A DNA stretch of 64,000 nt from JBQCHF01 sp051954955 (GTDB lineage Bacteria; Actinomycetota; Actinomycetes; Motilibacterales; Motilibacteraceae), in the NCBI GenBank assembly GCA_051954955.1, contig JBQCHF010000192.1, positions 9,120 to 73,119 of the forward strand. The letters are read 5' to 3'. Within the stretch, counting starts at the first letter, position 1. Each line of letters opens with the position of its first letter. The notes beneath the pieces were generated by a model that saw only the letters and a list, made by a program, of their open reading frames with translations, did no database searches and was not told the DNA's origin. A program made the position numbers and the translations under genes. Shown piece after piece: positions 17,301-25,416 of the stretch.

Positions 17301-19133
17301 AGCACCGAGCCGGACGCCGCGCCGGGCTGGCTGGCCGAGCTGGAGGGCACCCGCCGGCTCATCCGGGTGCGGATGGCCGGCGAAGAGCGCTGGAGCGCCG
17401 TCGAGGACGCCGGCCGGCTGCGCGACGCCCTGGGCACGCCCCTGCCGGTGGGCGTCCCGGAGGCGTTCCTGGAGCCGGTGCGCGACCCGCTGGGCGACCT
17501 GGTGGCCCGCTACGCCCGCACCCACGGCCCGTTCACCCCGCCCGACGTCGCCGAGCGGCTCGGGCTCGGCGTCGCCGTGGTCGCCGAGGCGCTCACCCGG
17601 CTGGCCGCCGCCCGCCGGGTGCTCGAGGGCGAGTTCCGCCCCGGCGGCAGCGGCACCGAGCTGTGCGACGCCGAGGTGCTGCGCACCATCCGCCGCCGCT
17701 CGCTGGCTGCGCTGCGCAAGGAGGTCGAGCCGGTGCCGCCGGCGGCGCTGGCCCGGTTCCTGCCGGTCTGGCAGCAGGTCGGCTCGGGCCTGCGCGGCGC
17801 GGACGGCCTGCTGCGGGTGGTCGAGCAGCTGGCCGGGGTGCTGGTGCCGGCCTCCGCGCTGGAGCGGCTGGTGCTGCCGGCCCGGGTGGCCGGCTACTCC
17901 CCCGCGCTGCTGGACGAGCTCACCGCGAGCGGCGAGGTGGTCTGGGCCGGACACGGGTCCCTGCCCGGCAACGACGGCTGGGTCTCGCTCGCCCCGGCCG
18001 ACCTGGCGCCGGTGCTGCTGCCCCCGCTCGATCCCGACGCGCCGACCTCGCCGCTGCACGAGGCGGTGCTCGACGTGCTGGCCGGCGGCGGTGCCTGGTT
18101 CTTCCGCCAGCTCGCCGACCAGGTGCACGCCCTGTCCGGCCAGAACGACGACCCCGCGCTGGTCACCGCGCTGTGGGACCTGGTCTGGTCCGGGCAGGTC
18201 ACCAACGACACCCTGCTGCCGCTGCGCACCCTGCTCGGCGGCGGCCGCACCACGCACCGGGCGCCCGCCCGCCGCGCGCCGCGCGGCCGCTACGCCCGCC
18301 CCGGAAGGCCGGCGCTGCCCAGCCGCACCGGTCCACCCACCGTGGCCGGCCGCTGGTCGGTGCTGCCCGAGCGCGACCCGGACCCGACCCGCCGGGCGCA
18401 CGCGGTGGCCGAGACGCTGCTCGAGCGGCACGGCGTCGTCACCCGCGGCGCGGTGGTGGCCGAGGGTGTGCCGGGCGGGTTCGCCGCCGCCTACCGGGTG
18501 CTGGCCGCCTTCGAGGAGACCGGCCGGGCCCGGCGCGGCTACTTCGTCGAGGGACTGGGCGCCGCGCAGTTCTCGACCTCAGGGGCGGTGGACCGGATGC
18601 GCGCACTGGCCAGCGCCGCCGAGCGGGCCGCCCAGCAGTCAGACCCGTGGGGCTCTGCCCCCGGCGGCATCCCGGTGGCGGCCTGGGCCGACGCGCCGCT
18701 GCCCGGCGGCCTCACCCGCTCCCGAGGGCGCCGGGAGACCGCAGCCGACCAGCGCACCGTCGTGCTCGCGGCCACCGACCCAGCCAACCCCTACGGCGCC
18801 GCGCTGCCCTGGCCGGTGCGCGGCGAGGACGCGAGCGGGCACAGACCCGGCCGCAAGGCCGGTGCCCTGGTCGTGCTGCACGACGGCGAGCTGGTCATCT
18901 ACGTCGAGCGCGGCGGCAAGTCGCTGCTCACCTGGCACGACGAGCCCGACCTGCTCCAGCCGGCCGCCGACGCCCTGGCCCTGGCCGTGCGCGACGGCGC
19001 GCTGGGCCGGCTCACCGTGGAGCGCGCCGACGGCGTCGGCGTCCTCGACCCGGGCACCGCCGGTCCGGTCGCCGCGGCCCTGGAGACCGCCGGCTTCCAC
19101 GCCACCCCGCGCGGCCTGCGCCTGCGCTCCTGA
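14382..19133 (+). CDS. lhr: Lhr-type ATP-dependent helicase, full length
   Basis: Superfamily 2 DNA-repair helicase, 1583 residues, the usual size for a complete Lhr with its C-terminal extension. Motif I APTGSGKTLAAFLWSL, motif II DEVH (IVDEVHAVAGTKRGAHLGLS), motif III LSATVRP, motif VI QRVGRAGHQ. The Lhr winged-helix and core domains follow (to about residue 850), then a long C-terminal domain reported in the family to form a tetrameric ring. ATG at 14382. The promoter region shares TGTCGGTG with the recA damage promoter. In M. tuberculosis lhr and nei2 are neighbours; here nei2 lies 3.6 kb further along. Confidence 0.95.
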   Translation: MPRRPGPSEGSPAESAATPAGSPVDRFSPATRAWFEGAFAAATPAQLGAWEAVQAGGDALVVAPTGSGKTLAAFLWSLDRLAAEPLPEDKRHRCRVLYVSPLKALAVDVERNLRAPLTGIRQAAVRLGLPEPDVRVGLRSGDTPADERRRFATAPPDILITTPESLFLLLTSQARESLRGVRSVIVDEVHAVAGTKRGAHLGLSLERLDALLERPAQRIGLSATVRPVEEVARFLGGTRDVAVVQPPAAKTVELEVVVPVEDMAELGESTGEVSGSAAGEERRASIWPHVEQRIVDLVESARSTIVFANSRRLAERLTTRLNEIATERALGTALPEPDGGRAPAEVMAQAGSGRGGRPDDDGGGWVELARAHHGSVSKEQRAVIEDALKSGRLPAVVATSSLELGIDMGAVDLVVQVESPPSVASGLQRVGRAGHQVGAVSRGVIFPKYRGDLVQTAVVAERMRAGQIESIRYPRNPLDVLAQQVVAMLSMENWTVDDLGDLVRRCANFSSLPQSALESVLDMLAGRYPSDEFAELRPRLVWDRVTGTLSARPGAQRLAVTSGGTIPDRGLFGVFLVGERASRVGELDEEMVYESRVGDVFMLGSTSWRIEDITHDRVLVSPAPGQPGKLPFWHGDALGRPYELGKAIGAFVREVAALPAETARARVLAAGLDEWAADNLLAYLAEQRQATGHLPDDRTVVVERFRDELGDWRVAVHSPFGAQVHAPWALAVAARLRERFGVDVQAMHSDDGIVLRLPDTDEDPPGDLAVLAADEVEPMVTTEVGGSALFASRFRECAARALLLPRRNPGRRQPLWQQRQRSAQLLSVASQYGSFPVVLETMRECLQDVFDVPGLVQLMRDVESRAVRLVEVQTEVPSPFARSLMFGYVAQFMYEGDSPLAERRAQALALDTTLLAELLGRAELRELLDPGALEQVELELQRLAPDRKARDAEGVADLLRLLGPLTTAEVAARSTEPDAAPGWLAELEGTRRLIRVRMAGEERWSAVEDAGRLRDALGTPLPVGVPEAFLEPVRDPLGDLVARYARTHGPFTPPDVAERLGLGVAVVAEALTRLAAARRVLEGEFRPGGSGTELCDAEVLRTIRRRSLAALRKEVEPVPPAALARFLPVWQQVGSGLRGADGLLRVVEQLAGVLVPASALERLVLPARVAGYSPALLDELTASGEVVWAGHGSLPGNDGWVSLAPADLAPVLLPPLDPDAPTSPLHEAVLDVLAGGGAWFFRQLADQVHALSGQNDDPALVTALWDLVWSGQVTNDTLLPLRTLLGGGRTTHRAPARRAPRGRYARPGRPALPSRTGPPTVAGRWSVLPERDPDPTRRAHAVAETLLERHGVVTRGAVVAEGVPGGFAAAYRVLAAFEETGRARRGYFVEGLGAAQFSTSGAVDRMRALASAAERAAQQSDPWGSAPGGIPVAAWADAPLPGGLTRSRGRRETAADQRTVVLAATDPANPYGAALPWPVRGEDASGHRPGRKAGALVVLHDGELVIYVERGGKSLLTWHDEPDLLQPAADALALAVRDGALGRLTVERADGVGVLDPGTAGPVAAALETAGFHATPRGLRLRS

Positions 19134-19146
19134 CCCCCACCCACAT

Positions 19147-19249
19147 CCCTCGTGATCATGCAATTCCCGTGATCATGCAATCCGTTCGATCTTGCCGAGC
19201 ATGATCGAACAGATTGCATGATCACCCCGATTGCATGATCACGAGAGGG
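19147..19249. repeat. Long near-perfect palindrome between convergent lhr and SPFH genes
   Basis: Arms 19147-19191 and 19203-19249 pair over about 45 bp with few mismatches, leaving an 11-base loop. Each arm holds two copies of GTGATCATGCAAT (inverted in the right arm), separated by 4 variable bases, plus GATCGAAC next to the loop. It lies between the stops of two convergent genes and could terminate both. A second member of this family is at 38277-38373. Confidence 0.85.
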
Positions 19250-19256
19250 TGGGAGG

Positions 19257-20030
19257 TCAGGGGAGGACGACGTCGAAGGCCGCCCGGTGGTGGTCGTGCG
19301 GTTCGCGCTCGGGCTCCTGCTCGCGCTCGAGGAAGTCGGCCACGGCGCGGGCGGAGTCGAGGAACTGGGCCGGGAAGACGATGGTGGAGTTCCTCTCGAT
19401 GGCGATCTCGGCCAGCACCTGGAGGTTGCGCAGCTGCAGGGCCACCGGGTGGGCGCGGATGACGTCGGCCGCCTCGGCCAGCCGGCCGGCGCTGAGCGCC
19501 TCGCCCTCGGCGGCGATGATCTTCGCCCGCTTCTCCCGCTCGGCCTCGGCCTCGCGGGCCATCGCCCGCTGCATGGCCTGCGGCAGCGAGATGTCCTTGA
19601 GCTCCACCCGCTCCACCTGCGAGCCCCACTGCTCGGTGGTGCGCTCGAGCAGGCGCTGGATGGTCCCGTTGAGCGACTCGGTCTCGGCCAGCACCTGGTC
19701 CAGCGACGAGCGGCCGACCACGTTGCGCACGGTGGTCTGGGCGATCTCGTGGATGGCCGAGTCGACGCTCTCCACCGACAGGATCGAGCGCACCGGGTCG
19801 ACCCGCCGGTAGTAGGCCACCGCGGCGACGCCGATCGAGACGTTGTCCCGGGTGATGACCTCCTGGGACGGGATCGGCATCGTCACCGTCCGCAGGCTCA
19901 CCTTCCGCATGTTGTCGACCAGCGGAATCATCAGCCGCAGCCCCGGCTCACGCACCCCGCGCAGCCGGCCCCACCGGAACACCACGCCCCGCTCGTACTG
20001 CCGCACCACGGCGACACCGAGATTGGGCAC
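19257..20030 (-). CDS. SPFH / band 7 (stomatin-prohibitin, slipin-like) protein
   Basis: A 257-residue membrane-scaffold protein. The slipin pattern is clear: RQYERGVVFRWGRLRGVREPGLRLMIPLVD, then ITRDNVSIGVAAVAYYRR, then VGRSSLDQVLAE, then the coiled-coil region REAEAEREKRAKIIAAEGEALSA. Usual slipins start with a hydrophobic anchor just before the YERGVVF motif. Here only about ten residues precede it, so the N-terminal anchor is missing. A 32-residue ORF with one hydrophobic helix lies about 110 bp upstream on the same strand. Confidence 0.88.
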   Translation of the reverse strand: MPNLGVAVVRQYERGVVFRWGRLRGVREPGLRLMIPLVDNMRKVSLRTVTMPIPSQEVITRDNVSIGVAAVAYYRRVDPVRSILSVESVDSAIHEIAQTTVRNVVGRSSLDQVLAETESLNGTIQRLLERTTEQWGSQVERVELKDISLPQAMQRAMAREAEAEREKRAKIIAAEGEALSAGRLAEAADVIRAHPVALQLRNLQVLAEIAIERNSTIVFPAQFLDSARAVADFLEREQEPEREPHDHHRAAFDVVLP

Positions 20031-20138
20031 GTCCCTCGCCCCCTCGCAGGCACGGCGGAGCGGCAGGCGCCGCCCGCCGCTCCCACGCTCGCCGCGATGG
20101 GGGCCGGGCGCGAGGGACCGACGTCCCGGCGCGCGAGG

Positions 20139-20237
20139 TCACAGCACGCGCGAGGCCCAGAGCGCGGCGCTGGCGATCACGATGAGGCTCACCAGCACCG
20201 CCCAGGCGATCCGCACCCGCGGGTCGTTCGGGTCCAC
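20139..20237 (-). CDS. Possible 32-residue single-helix membrane protein
   Basis: GTG-initiated micro-ORF encoding DPNDPRVRIAW followed by AVLVSLIVIASAALW and a short basic end (ASRVL). One transmembrane helix is expected, with the N-terminus acidic. It lies between the gabD stop (26 bp away) and the SPFH gene. Too short for a family match; supported only by its hydrophobic pattern and its position next to an SPFH protein that lacks its own anchor. Confidence 0.35.
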   Translation of the reverse strand: MDPNDPRVRIAWAVLVSLIVIASAALWASRVL

Positions 20238-20263
20238 ACCCCCATCCTGCGCCGACCCGACGC

Positions 20264-21745
20264 CTACAGGTCGACCGCGACGTACTTGACCGACAGGTAC
20301 TCCTCGATGCCCTCGACGCCGCCCTCGCGCCCGTAGCCGGACATCTTCACGCCGCCGAACGGTGCGGCCGCGTTGGAGACCATGCCGCGGTTGAGCCCGA
20401 CCATGCCGGTCTGCAGCCGCTCGGAGACCCGCAGCCCACGGCGCAGAGACTCGGTGAAGACGTAGGCCACCAGGCCGAACTCCGAGCCGTTGGCCAGCGC
20501 GATCGCCTCGTCCTCGGTCTCGAACGTGGCCACCGGCGCGACCGGGCCGAAGATCTCCTGCTGCAGGAGCTTGGCGTCCGACGGCACGTCGGAGAGCACG
20601 GTGGGCTGGACGAACCAGCCGGCGCCGTCGGGCTTGCCGCCTCCGGTGAGCACCGTGGCGCCGGAGGAGGCCGCGTCCTCGACGAGGGCGAGCACCTTGT
20701 CCCGCTCGTCGGAGCTGATCAGCGGGCCGACCTGCACGCCGTCGTCGGTGCCGCGGCCGACCTTCATGCCGCCCATCCGCTCGGCCAGCCGCCGCGCGAA
20801 CTCCTGCGCCACCGACGCCTGCACGTGGAACCGGTTGGCGGCTACGCAGGACTCGCCCATGTTCCGCATCTTGGCCACGATGGCGCCCTCCACCGCGGCG
20901 TCGAGGTCGGCGTCCTCGAACACGAGGAATGGTGCGTTGCCGCCGAGCTCCATCGAGACGCGCAGCAGCGACTGCGCCGACTGCTCGACCAGCTTCTGGC
21001 CGACCTCGGTGGAGCCGGTGAAGGACACCTTGCGCAGCCGCGGGTCGGCCATCAGCGGCGCGACCGTCTTGGACGCGCTCGCGGACGGCACGACGTTGAG
21101 CACCCCGTCGGGCAGCTCGGCCTCGCGCAGCAGGTCGGCCAGCGCGAGCATCGAGAGCGGGGTGAGCTGGGCGGGCTTCACGACCATGCTGCAGCCCGCG
21201 GCCACCGCCGGGCCGATCTTGCGGGTGCCCATGGCCAGCGGGAAGTTCCACGGCGTGATGAGCAGGACCGGGCCGACCGGCTGCTTCATCGTGATGAGTC
21301 GGCCGCTGCCGGCCGGGTCGCGGGAGAAGCGGCCGTCGATGCGGACGGCCTGCTCGGAGAACCAGCGGAAGAACTCGGCGGCGTAGGTGACCTCGGCGCG
21401 GCTCTCCGCCAGCGGCTTGCCCATCTCGAGGGTCATCAGCAGGGCGAGGTCGTCGGCCCGCTCGACCATCAACTCGAAAGCCCGGCGCAGGATGTCGCTG
21501 CGCTTGCGCGGCGGCGTGGCCGCCCACTCGTCCTGCACCTCCACGCAGGTGTCCAAGGCCGCGGCGGCGTCGTCGGCGCCGCCGTCGGCGACCTGCGTGA
21601 GCACCTGACCGGTGCTCGGGTCCTCCACGGCGAAGGTGCCGCCCCCGGCCGGGTCGCGCCAGGAGCCGCCGACCAGGACGCCGGTGGGCACGGCGTCGAC
21701 GACGCGGCGCTCACGCTCGGAAAGGGTGCTGCTCTCGTTCGTCAC
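20264..21745 (-). CDS. gabD: Succinate-semialdehyde dehydrogenase-like aldehyde dehydrogenase
   Basis: NAD(P)-dependent aldehyde dehydrogenase, 493 residues. Key motifs: ITPWNFPLAMGTRKIGPAVAAGCSMVVKPA (cofactor site), FTGSTEVG, catalytic Glu in SMELGGNAPF, catalytic Cys in NMGESCVAANRF (family usually GQTCVCANR) and EIFGPVAPVATF near the C-terminus. The succinate-semialdehyde assignment rests on overall resemblance to GabD; related semialdehydes are possible. Divergent from the methyltransferase gene. No GABA transaminase is nearby. Confidence 0.82.
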   Translation of the reverse strand: MTNESSTLSERERRVVDAVPTGVLVGGSWRDPAGGGTFAVEDPSTGQVLTQVADGGADDAAAALDTCVEVQDEWAATPPRKRSDILRRAFELMVERADDLALLMTLEMGKPLAESRAEVTYAAEFFRWFSEQAVRIDGRFSRDPAGSGRLITMKQPVGPVLLITPWNFPLAMGTRKIGPAVAAGCSMVVKPAQLTPLSMLALADLLREAELPDGVLNVVPSASASKTVAPLMADPRLRKVSFTGSTEVGQKLVEQSAQSLLRVSMELGGNAPFLVFEDADLDAAVEGAIVAKMRNMGESCVAANRFHVQASVAQEFARRLAERMGGMKVGRGTDDGVQVGPLISSDERDKVLALVEDAASSGATVLTGGGKPDGAGWFVQPTVLSDVPSDAKLLQQEIFGPVAPVATFETEDEAIALANGSEFGLVAYVFTESLRRGLRVSERLQTGMVGLNRGMVSNAAAPFGGVKMSGYGREGGVEGIEEYLSVKYVAVDL

Positions 21746-21891
21746 GGCTGACCCCCTACCCCCGGTCGCACGCCGGGTACCCCTGGCCCGTCACCGTGAG
21801 CATCGCGGCCCGGGCCCTCGACGTCGACCCCTCCGTCACCTGTCCGCACCAGCCGGGCGCGCGTACGGTTCCCCTGGGGGTGGAGGGTCAG

Positions 21892-22701
21892 ATGGACGAG
21901 GCCGGCGCGGACAGGGTGGAGGGCAGCCGCGCCTTCGCGGTCGCCGGGTCGACGTACGACTCCTTCATGGGCCGCTACTCGCTCGCTCTGGCCGCCCCCT
22001 TCGCCGACGTCGCGGGCGTCCGGGAGTGCGGCACCGCGCTCGACGTCGGCTGCGGGCCCGGAGCGCTCACCGGCGTCCTCGTCGAGCGGCTGGGGCCGGA
22101 GCGCGTCTACGCGTGCGACCCCTCGCCGTCCCTCCGCGAAGCCTGCGCGGCACGCCACCCGGGGGTGGTGGTGCGGGCAGGGCGGGCCGAGGCGCTCCCC
22201 TACGAGGATGCGAGCGTCGACCACGCCCTGGCCCAGCTGGTGCTGCACTTCGTGACCGACCCGCGGCGTGCTGCCCGCGAGATGGCGCGGGTGGTCCGCC
22301 CCGGCGGCGTCGTCGGCGCCTGCGCGTGGGACTTCACAGACGGGATGGAGATGCTGCGGCGGTTCTGGGACTCCGCGCTGAGCATCGACCCGGACGCGCC
22401 GGACGAGGCCCGGGTGCTCCGCTACGGGCGAGCCGGCGAGATCGCCGCGCTGTTCTCCTCGGCGGGGTTGCAGGACGTGCGGGAGTCGACGATCGCCGTC
22501 GCCTCGACGTACGCGTCGTTCGACGAGCTCTGGACCGGCTTCCTGGCCGGTGTCGGGCCGGCCGGCACCTACTGCCTGTCGTTGGGCGAGCACGATCGTG
22601 AGCGGCTGCGTGAGGCGCTCTTCGGGCGGTGCGGCTGCCCCCGCGGGCCGTTCTCGCTCGGCGCCGTGGCGCGCTGCGCGGTCGCCCGCACCCCGGCCTG
22701 A
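21892..22701 (+). CDS. Class I SAM-dependent methyltransferase
   Basis: A 269-residue methyltransferase of the UbiE/Methyltransf_11 type. Motif I ALDVGCGPGALTGVL binds SAM; the acidic residue of motif II is in YACDPS; FVTDPRRAAREMARVVRPGGVVGACAWDF is the post-core motif. ATG 21892 has GGAGGG five bases upstream, which decides against the in-frame ATG 96 bases earlier. Substrate unknown; small molecule more likely than RNA or protein. Confidence 0.85.
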   Translation: MDEAGADRVEGSRAFAVAGSTYDSFMGRYSLALAAPFADVAGVRECGTALDVGCGPGALTGVLVERLGPERVYACDPSPSLREACAARHPGVVVRAGRAEALPYEDASVDHALAQLVLHFVTDPRRAAREMARVVRPGGVVGACAWDFTDGMEMLRRFWDSALSIDPDAPDEARVLRYGRAGEIAALFSSAGLQDVRESTIAVASTYASFDELWTGFLAGVGPAGTYCLSLGEHDRERLREALFGRCGCPRGPFSLGAVARCAVARTPA

Positions 22702-22773
22702 CCGCGGCGGCCGCCCGGGCACCCGCATCACCTCGACGCGCGTCCAGCGGCGCCCGCGGGGCACGATGGACCG

Positions 22774-23622
22774 GTGCCCGAGGGAGACACCGTCTGGTTG
22801 GCCGGTCGACGGCTGGACGACGCGCTGGCCGGCCAGCTGCTGACCACCAGCGACTTCCGGGTGCCGCAGCTGGCCACCGTCGACCTCACCGGCCGCGCCG
22901 TCGAGCAGGTCGTCTCCCGCGGCAAGCACCTGCTCACGCGCATCGAGGGCGGCGCGACGCTGCACACCCACTTCCGGATGGACGGCTCCTGGCACCTCTA
23001 CCGGCACGGCGAGCGGCGCCACGGCGGCCCCGACTGGCAGGTGCGGGTGCTGCTGGAGAACCCGCAGTGGCAGGCGGTCGGCTACCGGCTGCCGGTGGTC
23101 GAGCTGCTGCCGACCGACGACGAGGGCCGGGCGGTCGGACACCTCGGCCCGGACCTGCTCGGGCCGGACTGGGACCCGGAGGAGGCCGTCCGCCGGCTGG
23201 CTGCCCGGCCCGAGCGCGAGCTCGGCGACGCCCTGCTCGACCAGCGCAACCTGGCCGGCATCGGCAATCTCTACAAGGCCGAGACCTGCTTCCTGGCGGG
23301 CCTGTCCCCCTGGGTGCCGGTGGCCGACGTGCCGGACCTGCGCCGCGTCGTCGACCTCGGGCACCGGCTGCTCGACGCCAACAAGGAGCGGGCCGCGCAG
23401 GTCACCACCGGCGACCCGCGGCGCGGCGAGTCGCACTGGGTCTTCGAGCGGCGGCGCTGCAAGCGCTGCGGCGGCCCGGTCGGCACCGCCATGCAGGGCT
23501 CCGGCGCCTACGCCCGGATCGCCTACTGGTGCCCGCGCTGCCAGCCCGGTCCGGCACCCCGCTCGCGTCCGGTCCGCGAGCTGCTGCCGCCCACGGTGGG
23601 GCGGACCCGCTACAAGCCCTGA
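22774..23622 (+). CDS. nei2: Fpg/Nei family DNA glycosylase (endonuclease VIII, Nei2 type)
   Basis: Base-excision DNA glycosylase/AP lyase, 282 residues. After Met removal the N-terminal Pro-Glu (MPEGDT) is the catalytic pair. The helix-two-turn-helix motif LDQRNLAGIGNLYKAE and a C-terminal zinc finger (CKRC ... CPRC) bind DNA. DTVW after PEG is typical of Nei rather than Fpg (MutM). Expected to remove oxidised pyrimidines. Its stop is 8 bp from the convergent VOC gene stop. Confidence 0.92.
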   Translation: MPEGDTVWLAGRRLDDALAGQLLTTSDFRVPQLATVDLTGRAVEQVVSRGKHLLTRIEGGATLHTHFRMDGSWHLYRHGERRHGGPDWQVRVLLENPQWQAVGYRLPVVELLPTDDEGRAVGHLGPDLLGPDWDPEEAVRRLAARPERELGDALLDQRNLAGIGNLYKAETCFLAGLSPWVPVADVPDLRRVVDLGHRLLDANKERAAQVTTGDPRRGESHWVFERRRCKRCGGPVGTAMQGSGAYARIAYWCPRCQPGPAPRSRPVRELLPPTVGRTRYKP

Positions 23623-23630
23623 GCCCACAC

Positions 23631-23981
23631 TCAGCCGGGCAGCTCCCGGTAGAGGTCCACCAGCAGGTTGCCCGGGCCGCGCAGGTAGGCCGACTCGGTC
23701 CCCCAGTCCGTGGTGACCGGGCCGAGCAGCAGCTCCGCCCCGGCGTCGACGGCGTGCTGGGCCGCCGCGGCGACGTCGGCGACCTCGTCGTGCAGGATCA
23801 CCCCGTCGGTCCTGCCCCAGGGCACCATCGCGTCCACCGAGAGCAGGATCCGCATCTCGCCGGCGCGCAGCTCGCCGAAGTGCGGGTCGTCGACGACGAC
23901 CTCCCAGCCGTAGGCCTCGTGCAGCAGCCGCACCGCCGCCGGCACGTCGTCGACCTGCACGTCGATCCCGCGCACACCCAT
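23631..23981 (-). CDS. VOC (glyoxalase/bleomycin resistance) family protein
   Basis: A 116-residue single-domain VOC protein with paired beta-alpha-beta-beta-beta modules (VDDVPAAVRLLHEAYGWEV and AVDAGAELLLGPVTTDWG ... GPGNLLVDLYRE). The end GNLLVDLY carries the usual C-terminal metal-ligand region, but metal residues are not fully conserved. Substrate unknown. Confidence 0.8.
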   Translation of the reverse strand: MGVRGIDVQVDDVPAAVRLLHEAYGWEVVVDDPHFGELRAGEMRILLSVDAMVPWGRTDGVILHDEVADVAAAAQHAVDAGAELLLGPVTTDWGTESAYLRGPGNLLVDLYRELPG

Positions 23982-24022
23982 GCAGACCTCCCTCGTCGAG
24001 CCGCACTCACCACGACAATTCC

Positions 24023-24079
24023 ATGCTCACCTCACCCGATCGCGCGAGGTGAGCATGAAGGGATCACGGTCCCGTGATC
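24023..24079 (-). terminator. Double stem-loop downstream of clgR
   Basis: On the minus strand, first an 8-bp hairpin with a 2-base loop (24079-24062, GATCACGG with CCGTGATC), then an 11-bp perfect stem (24056-24046 with 24033-24023, ATGCTCACCTC). It starts 62 bases after the clgR stop. The GATCACGG hairpin recurs downstream of truB. Confidence 0.65.
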
Positions 24080-24140
24080 ATTCCGGTCGGGGCCGGGGTG
24101 GGTGAGAAGGCGTGACGCCGAGGGAGCGCTATCGAGCGGC

Positions 24141-24500
24141 TCAGGCGGCGGCGTGCAGGCTGCCGGCGACGGGGCCGGCCTCGCGCATGGGGGTGAGCAC
24201 GCGCTCGGACTCGGCGCCGGCGCGGACGGAGGCCTCGACGGCGTCCAGCGGCACCGCGGCGAGCGACTCGGCGACCACGAGCTGGTCGCTGACCTCGGCC
24301 AGCACCCGGGAGAGCGGCACCTCCAGCGCCGTGCAGATGGAGGCCAGCAGCTCGGAGGAGGCCTCCTTCTGGCCGCGCTCGACCTCGGAGAGGTAGCCCA
24401 GCGACACCCGGGCCGCGGAGGACACCTCGCGCAGGGTGCGCCCCTGGCGCTGGCGCTGCTGGCGCAAGACGTCACCGAGCAGGCGGCGGAGCAGGATCAC
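24141..24500 (-). CDS. clgR: XRE-family transcriptional activator of Clp protease genes
   Basis: A 119-residue regulator from GTG 24500. The N-terminal helix-turn-helix MILLRRLLGDVLRQQRQRQG / TLREVSSAARVSLGYLSEVE / RGQKEASSELL is nearly the family consensus for ClgR, which activates clp genes and stress genes in Corynebacterium, Streptomyces and Mycobacterium. AAGGAG lies about 7 bases upstream. The C-terminus ends in Ala-Ala-Ala, and ClgR proteins are known Clp substrates through such ends. Same order clgR-(cinA)-pgsA-ftsK as in related actinobacteria. Confidence 0.9.
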   Translation of the reverse strand: MILLRRLLGDVLRQQRQRQGRTLREVSSAARVSLGYLSEVERGQKEASSELLASICTALEVPLSRVLAEVSDQLVVAESLAAVPLDAVEASVRAGAESERVLTPMREAGPVAGSLHAAA

Positions 24501-24846
24501 AGGGCGCTCCTTCCGGTCGGGTGCGGCGCCGGCGACGGCGGGGTTCTGGGGGCGGGCCTTCTGCAGTGGTGCTGAACTGGCTGGTGCCGAGCTGGCTGGT
24601 GCGGTCGTACGTCCGGCGCCGGACGTCGCCCGGCTTCCCGAGGGGGTGTTCCCCCGGACGACCGGGTGCGACACCGGTGCGGTACCCACCGTACCGGCCG
24701 CTACCCACCCGGGCGCGGGGAGACGCCGCGTTCCTCCGGACGGCCGCACCGAGCCGGCGGCGGGGTGGGTCGCCCGGCGGGCGGCGGGCCGGGTCGTGGG
24801 ACGGGGACGGGACGGGCTGCGCGTCATGTCGGCTGCAACGCTGTAA
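24501..24846 (-). promoter_or_regulatory. 346-bp regulatory gap between cinA and clgR
   Basis: No convincing gene. It holds an 18-bp perfect palindrome (24609-24626, ACGTCCGGC plus its mirror), about 110 bp upstream of clgR. A second inverted repeat (CGGTAC-N5-GTACCG) lies near 24681-24698, and CTGGCTGGTGC occurs twice (24577-24587 and 24592-24602). These are candidate operators for clgR autoregulation or stress control; the binding proteins are unknown. Confidence 0.45.
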
Positions 24847-25416
24847 TCATCGTGCGCGTTCCCCTCGATCGCCCGCAGCGGAAGGCGTGGCGGGGAGCGT
24901 GTCGAGCAGCAGCCCGAGCAGCCGCCGCACCGTCTGCTCGCGCACCGCCGCTCGGTCCCCCGTCAGGCTCAGGTCGAGCACGCGACCGTCCGCGGGCGTG
25001 GCCACCGCGATGTGCACGGTCCCCGGCGCGCGGCCGTCCTGCGGGTCGGGCCCGGCCACACCGGTGGTGGCCAGGCCGACGTCGGCACCCAGCGTCCGAC
25101 GGGCGCCCTCGGCCATCTGCCGGGCCACCTGCGGGTGCACCGCCCCCTCGCGCTCGAGCAGGGCGGCGTCGACGCCGAGGAGCGCCGCCTTCAGCGGGGT
25201 GGCGTAGGCGACGACCCCGCCGCGGTAGACCGCCGAGCTACCCGCCACCGCGGTGATCGCGGCGCCGACCAGCCCGCCGGTGAGCGACTCGGCCGTGCCG
25301 ACGGTGAGCCCGCAGGCCTTCAGCGCGGCGACGGCCCGGGCGGCCAGCGCCTCGACGTCGTCGCCGTCCGGGGTCGGGCCGGTGCCCGCGCCGCTGTCCG
25401 CAGCCTCTGGGCTCAC
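24847..25416 (-). CDS. cinA: CinA C-terminal domain protein (NMN amidohydrolase)
   Basis: A 189-residue stand-alone PncC/CinA-C domain that hydrolyses nicotinamide mononucleotide to nicotinic acid mononucleotide in the NAD salvage cycle. Motifs: TVGTAESLTGGLVGAAITAVAGSSAVYRGGVVAYAT (active-site Ser in AESLTGG) and ATTGVAGPDPQDGRAPGTVHIAVA. It lacks the N-terminal MoaB-like domain of long CinA proteins. The GTG start overlaps the pgsA stop by 4 bases. Confidence 0.9.
   Translation of the reverse strand: MSPEAADSGAGTGPTPDGDDVEALAARAVAALKACGLTVGTAESLTGGLVGAAITAVAGSSAVYRGGVVAYATPLKAALLGVDAALLEREGAVHPQVARQMAEGARRTLGADVGLATTGVAGPDPQDGRAPGTVHIAVATPADGRVLDLSLTGDRAAVREQTVRRLLGLLLDTLPATPSAAGDRGERAR

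Noticed and set aside
19147..19249. The spaced GTGATCATGCA modules as a CRISPR array or IS ends
   Set aside because: Modules are inverted rather than direct, spacers are 4 bases, and there is no transposase ORF or target duplication.
20264..21745. Loss of activity in the aldehyde dehydrogenase because the usual GQTCVCANR motif is altered
   Set aside because: The catalytic Cys is kept (GESCVAANR) and the Glu motif is intact, so a normal enzyme is more likely.
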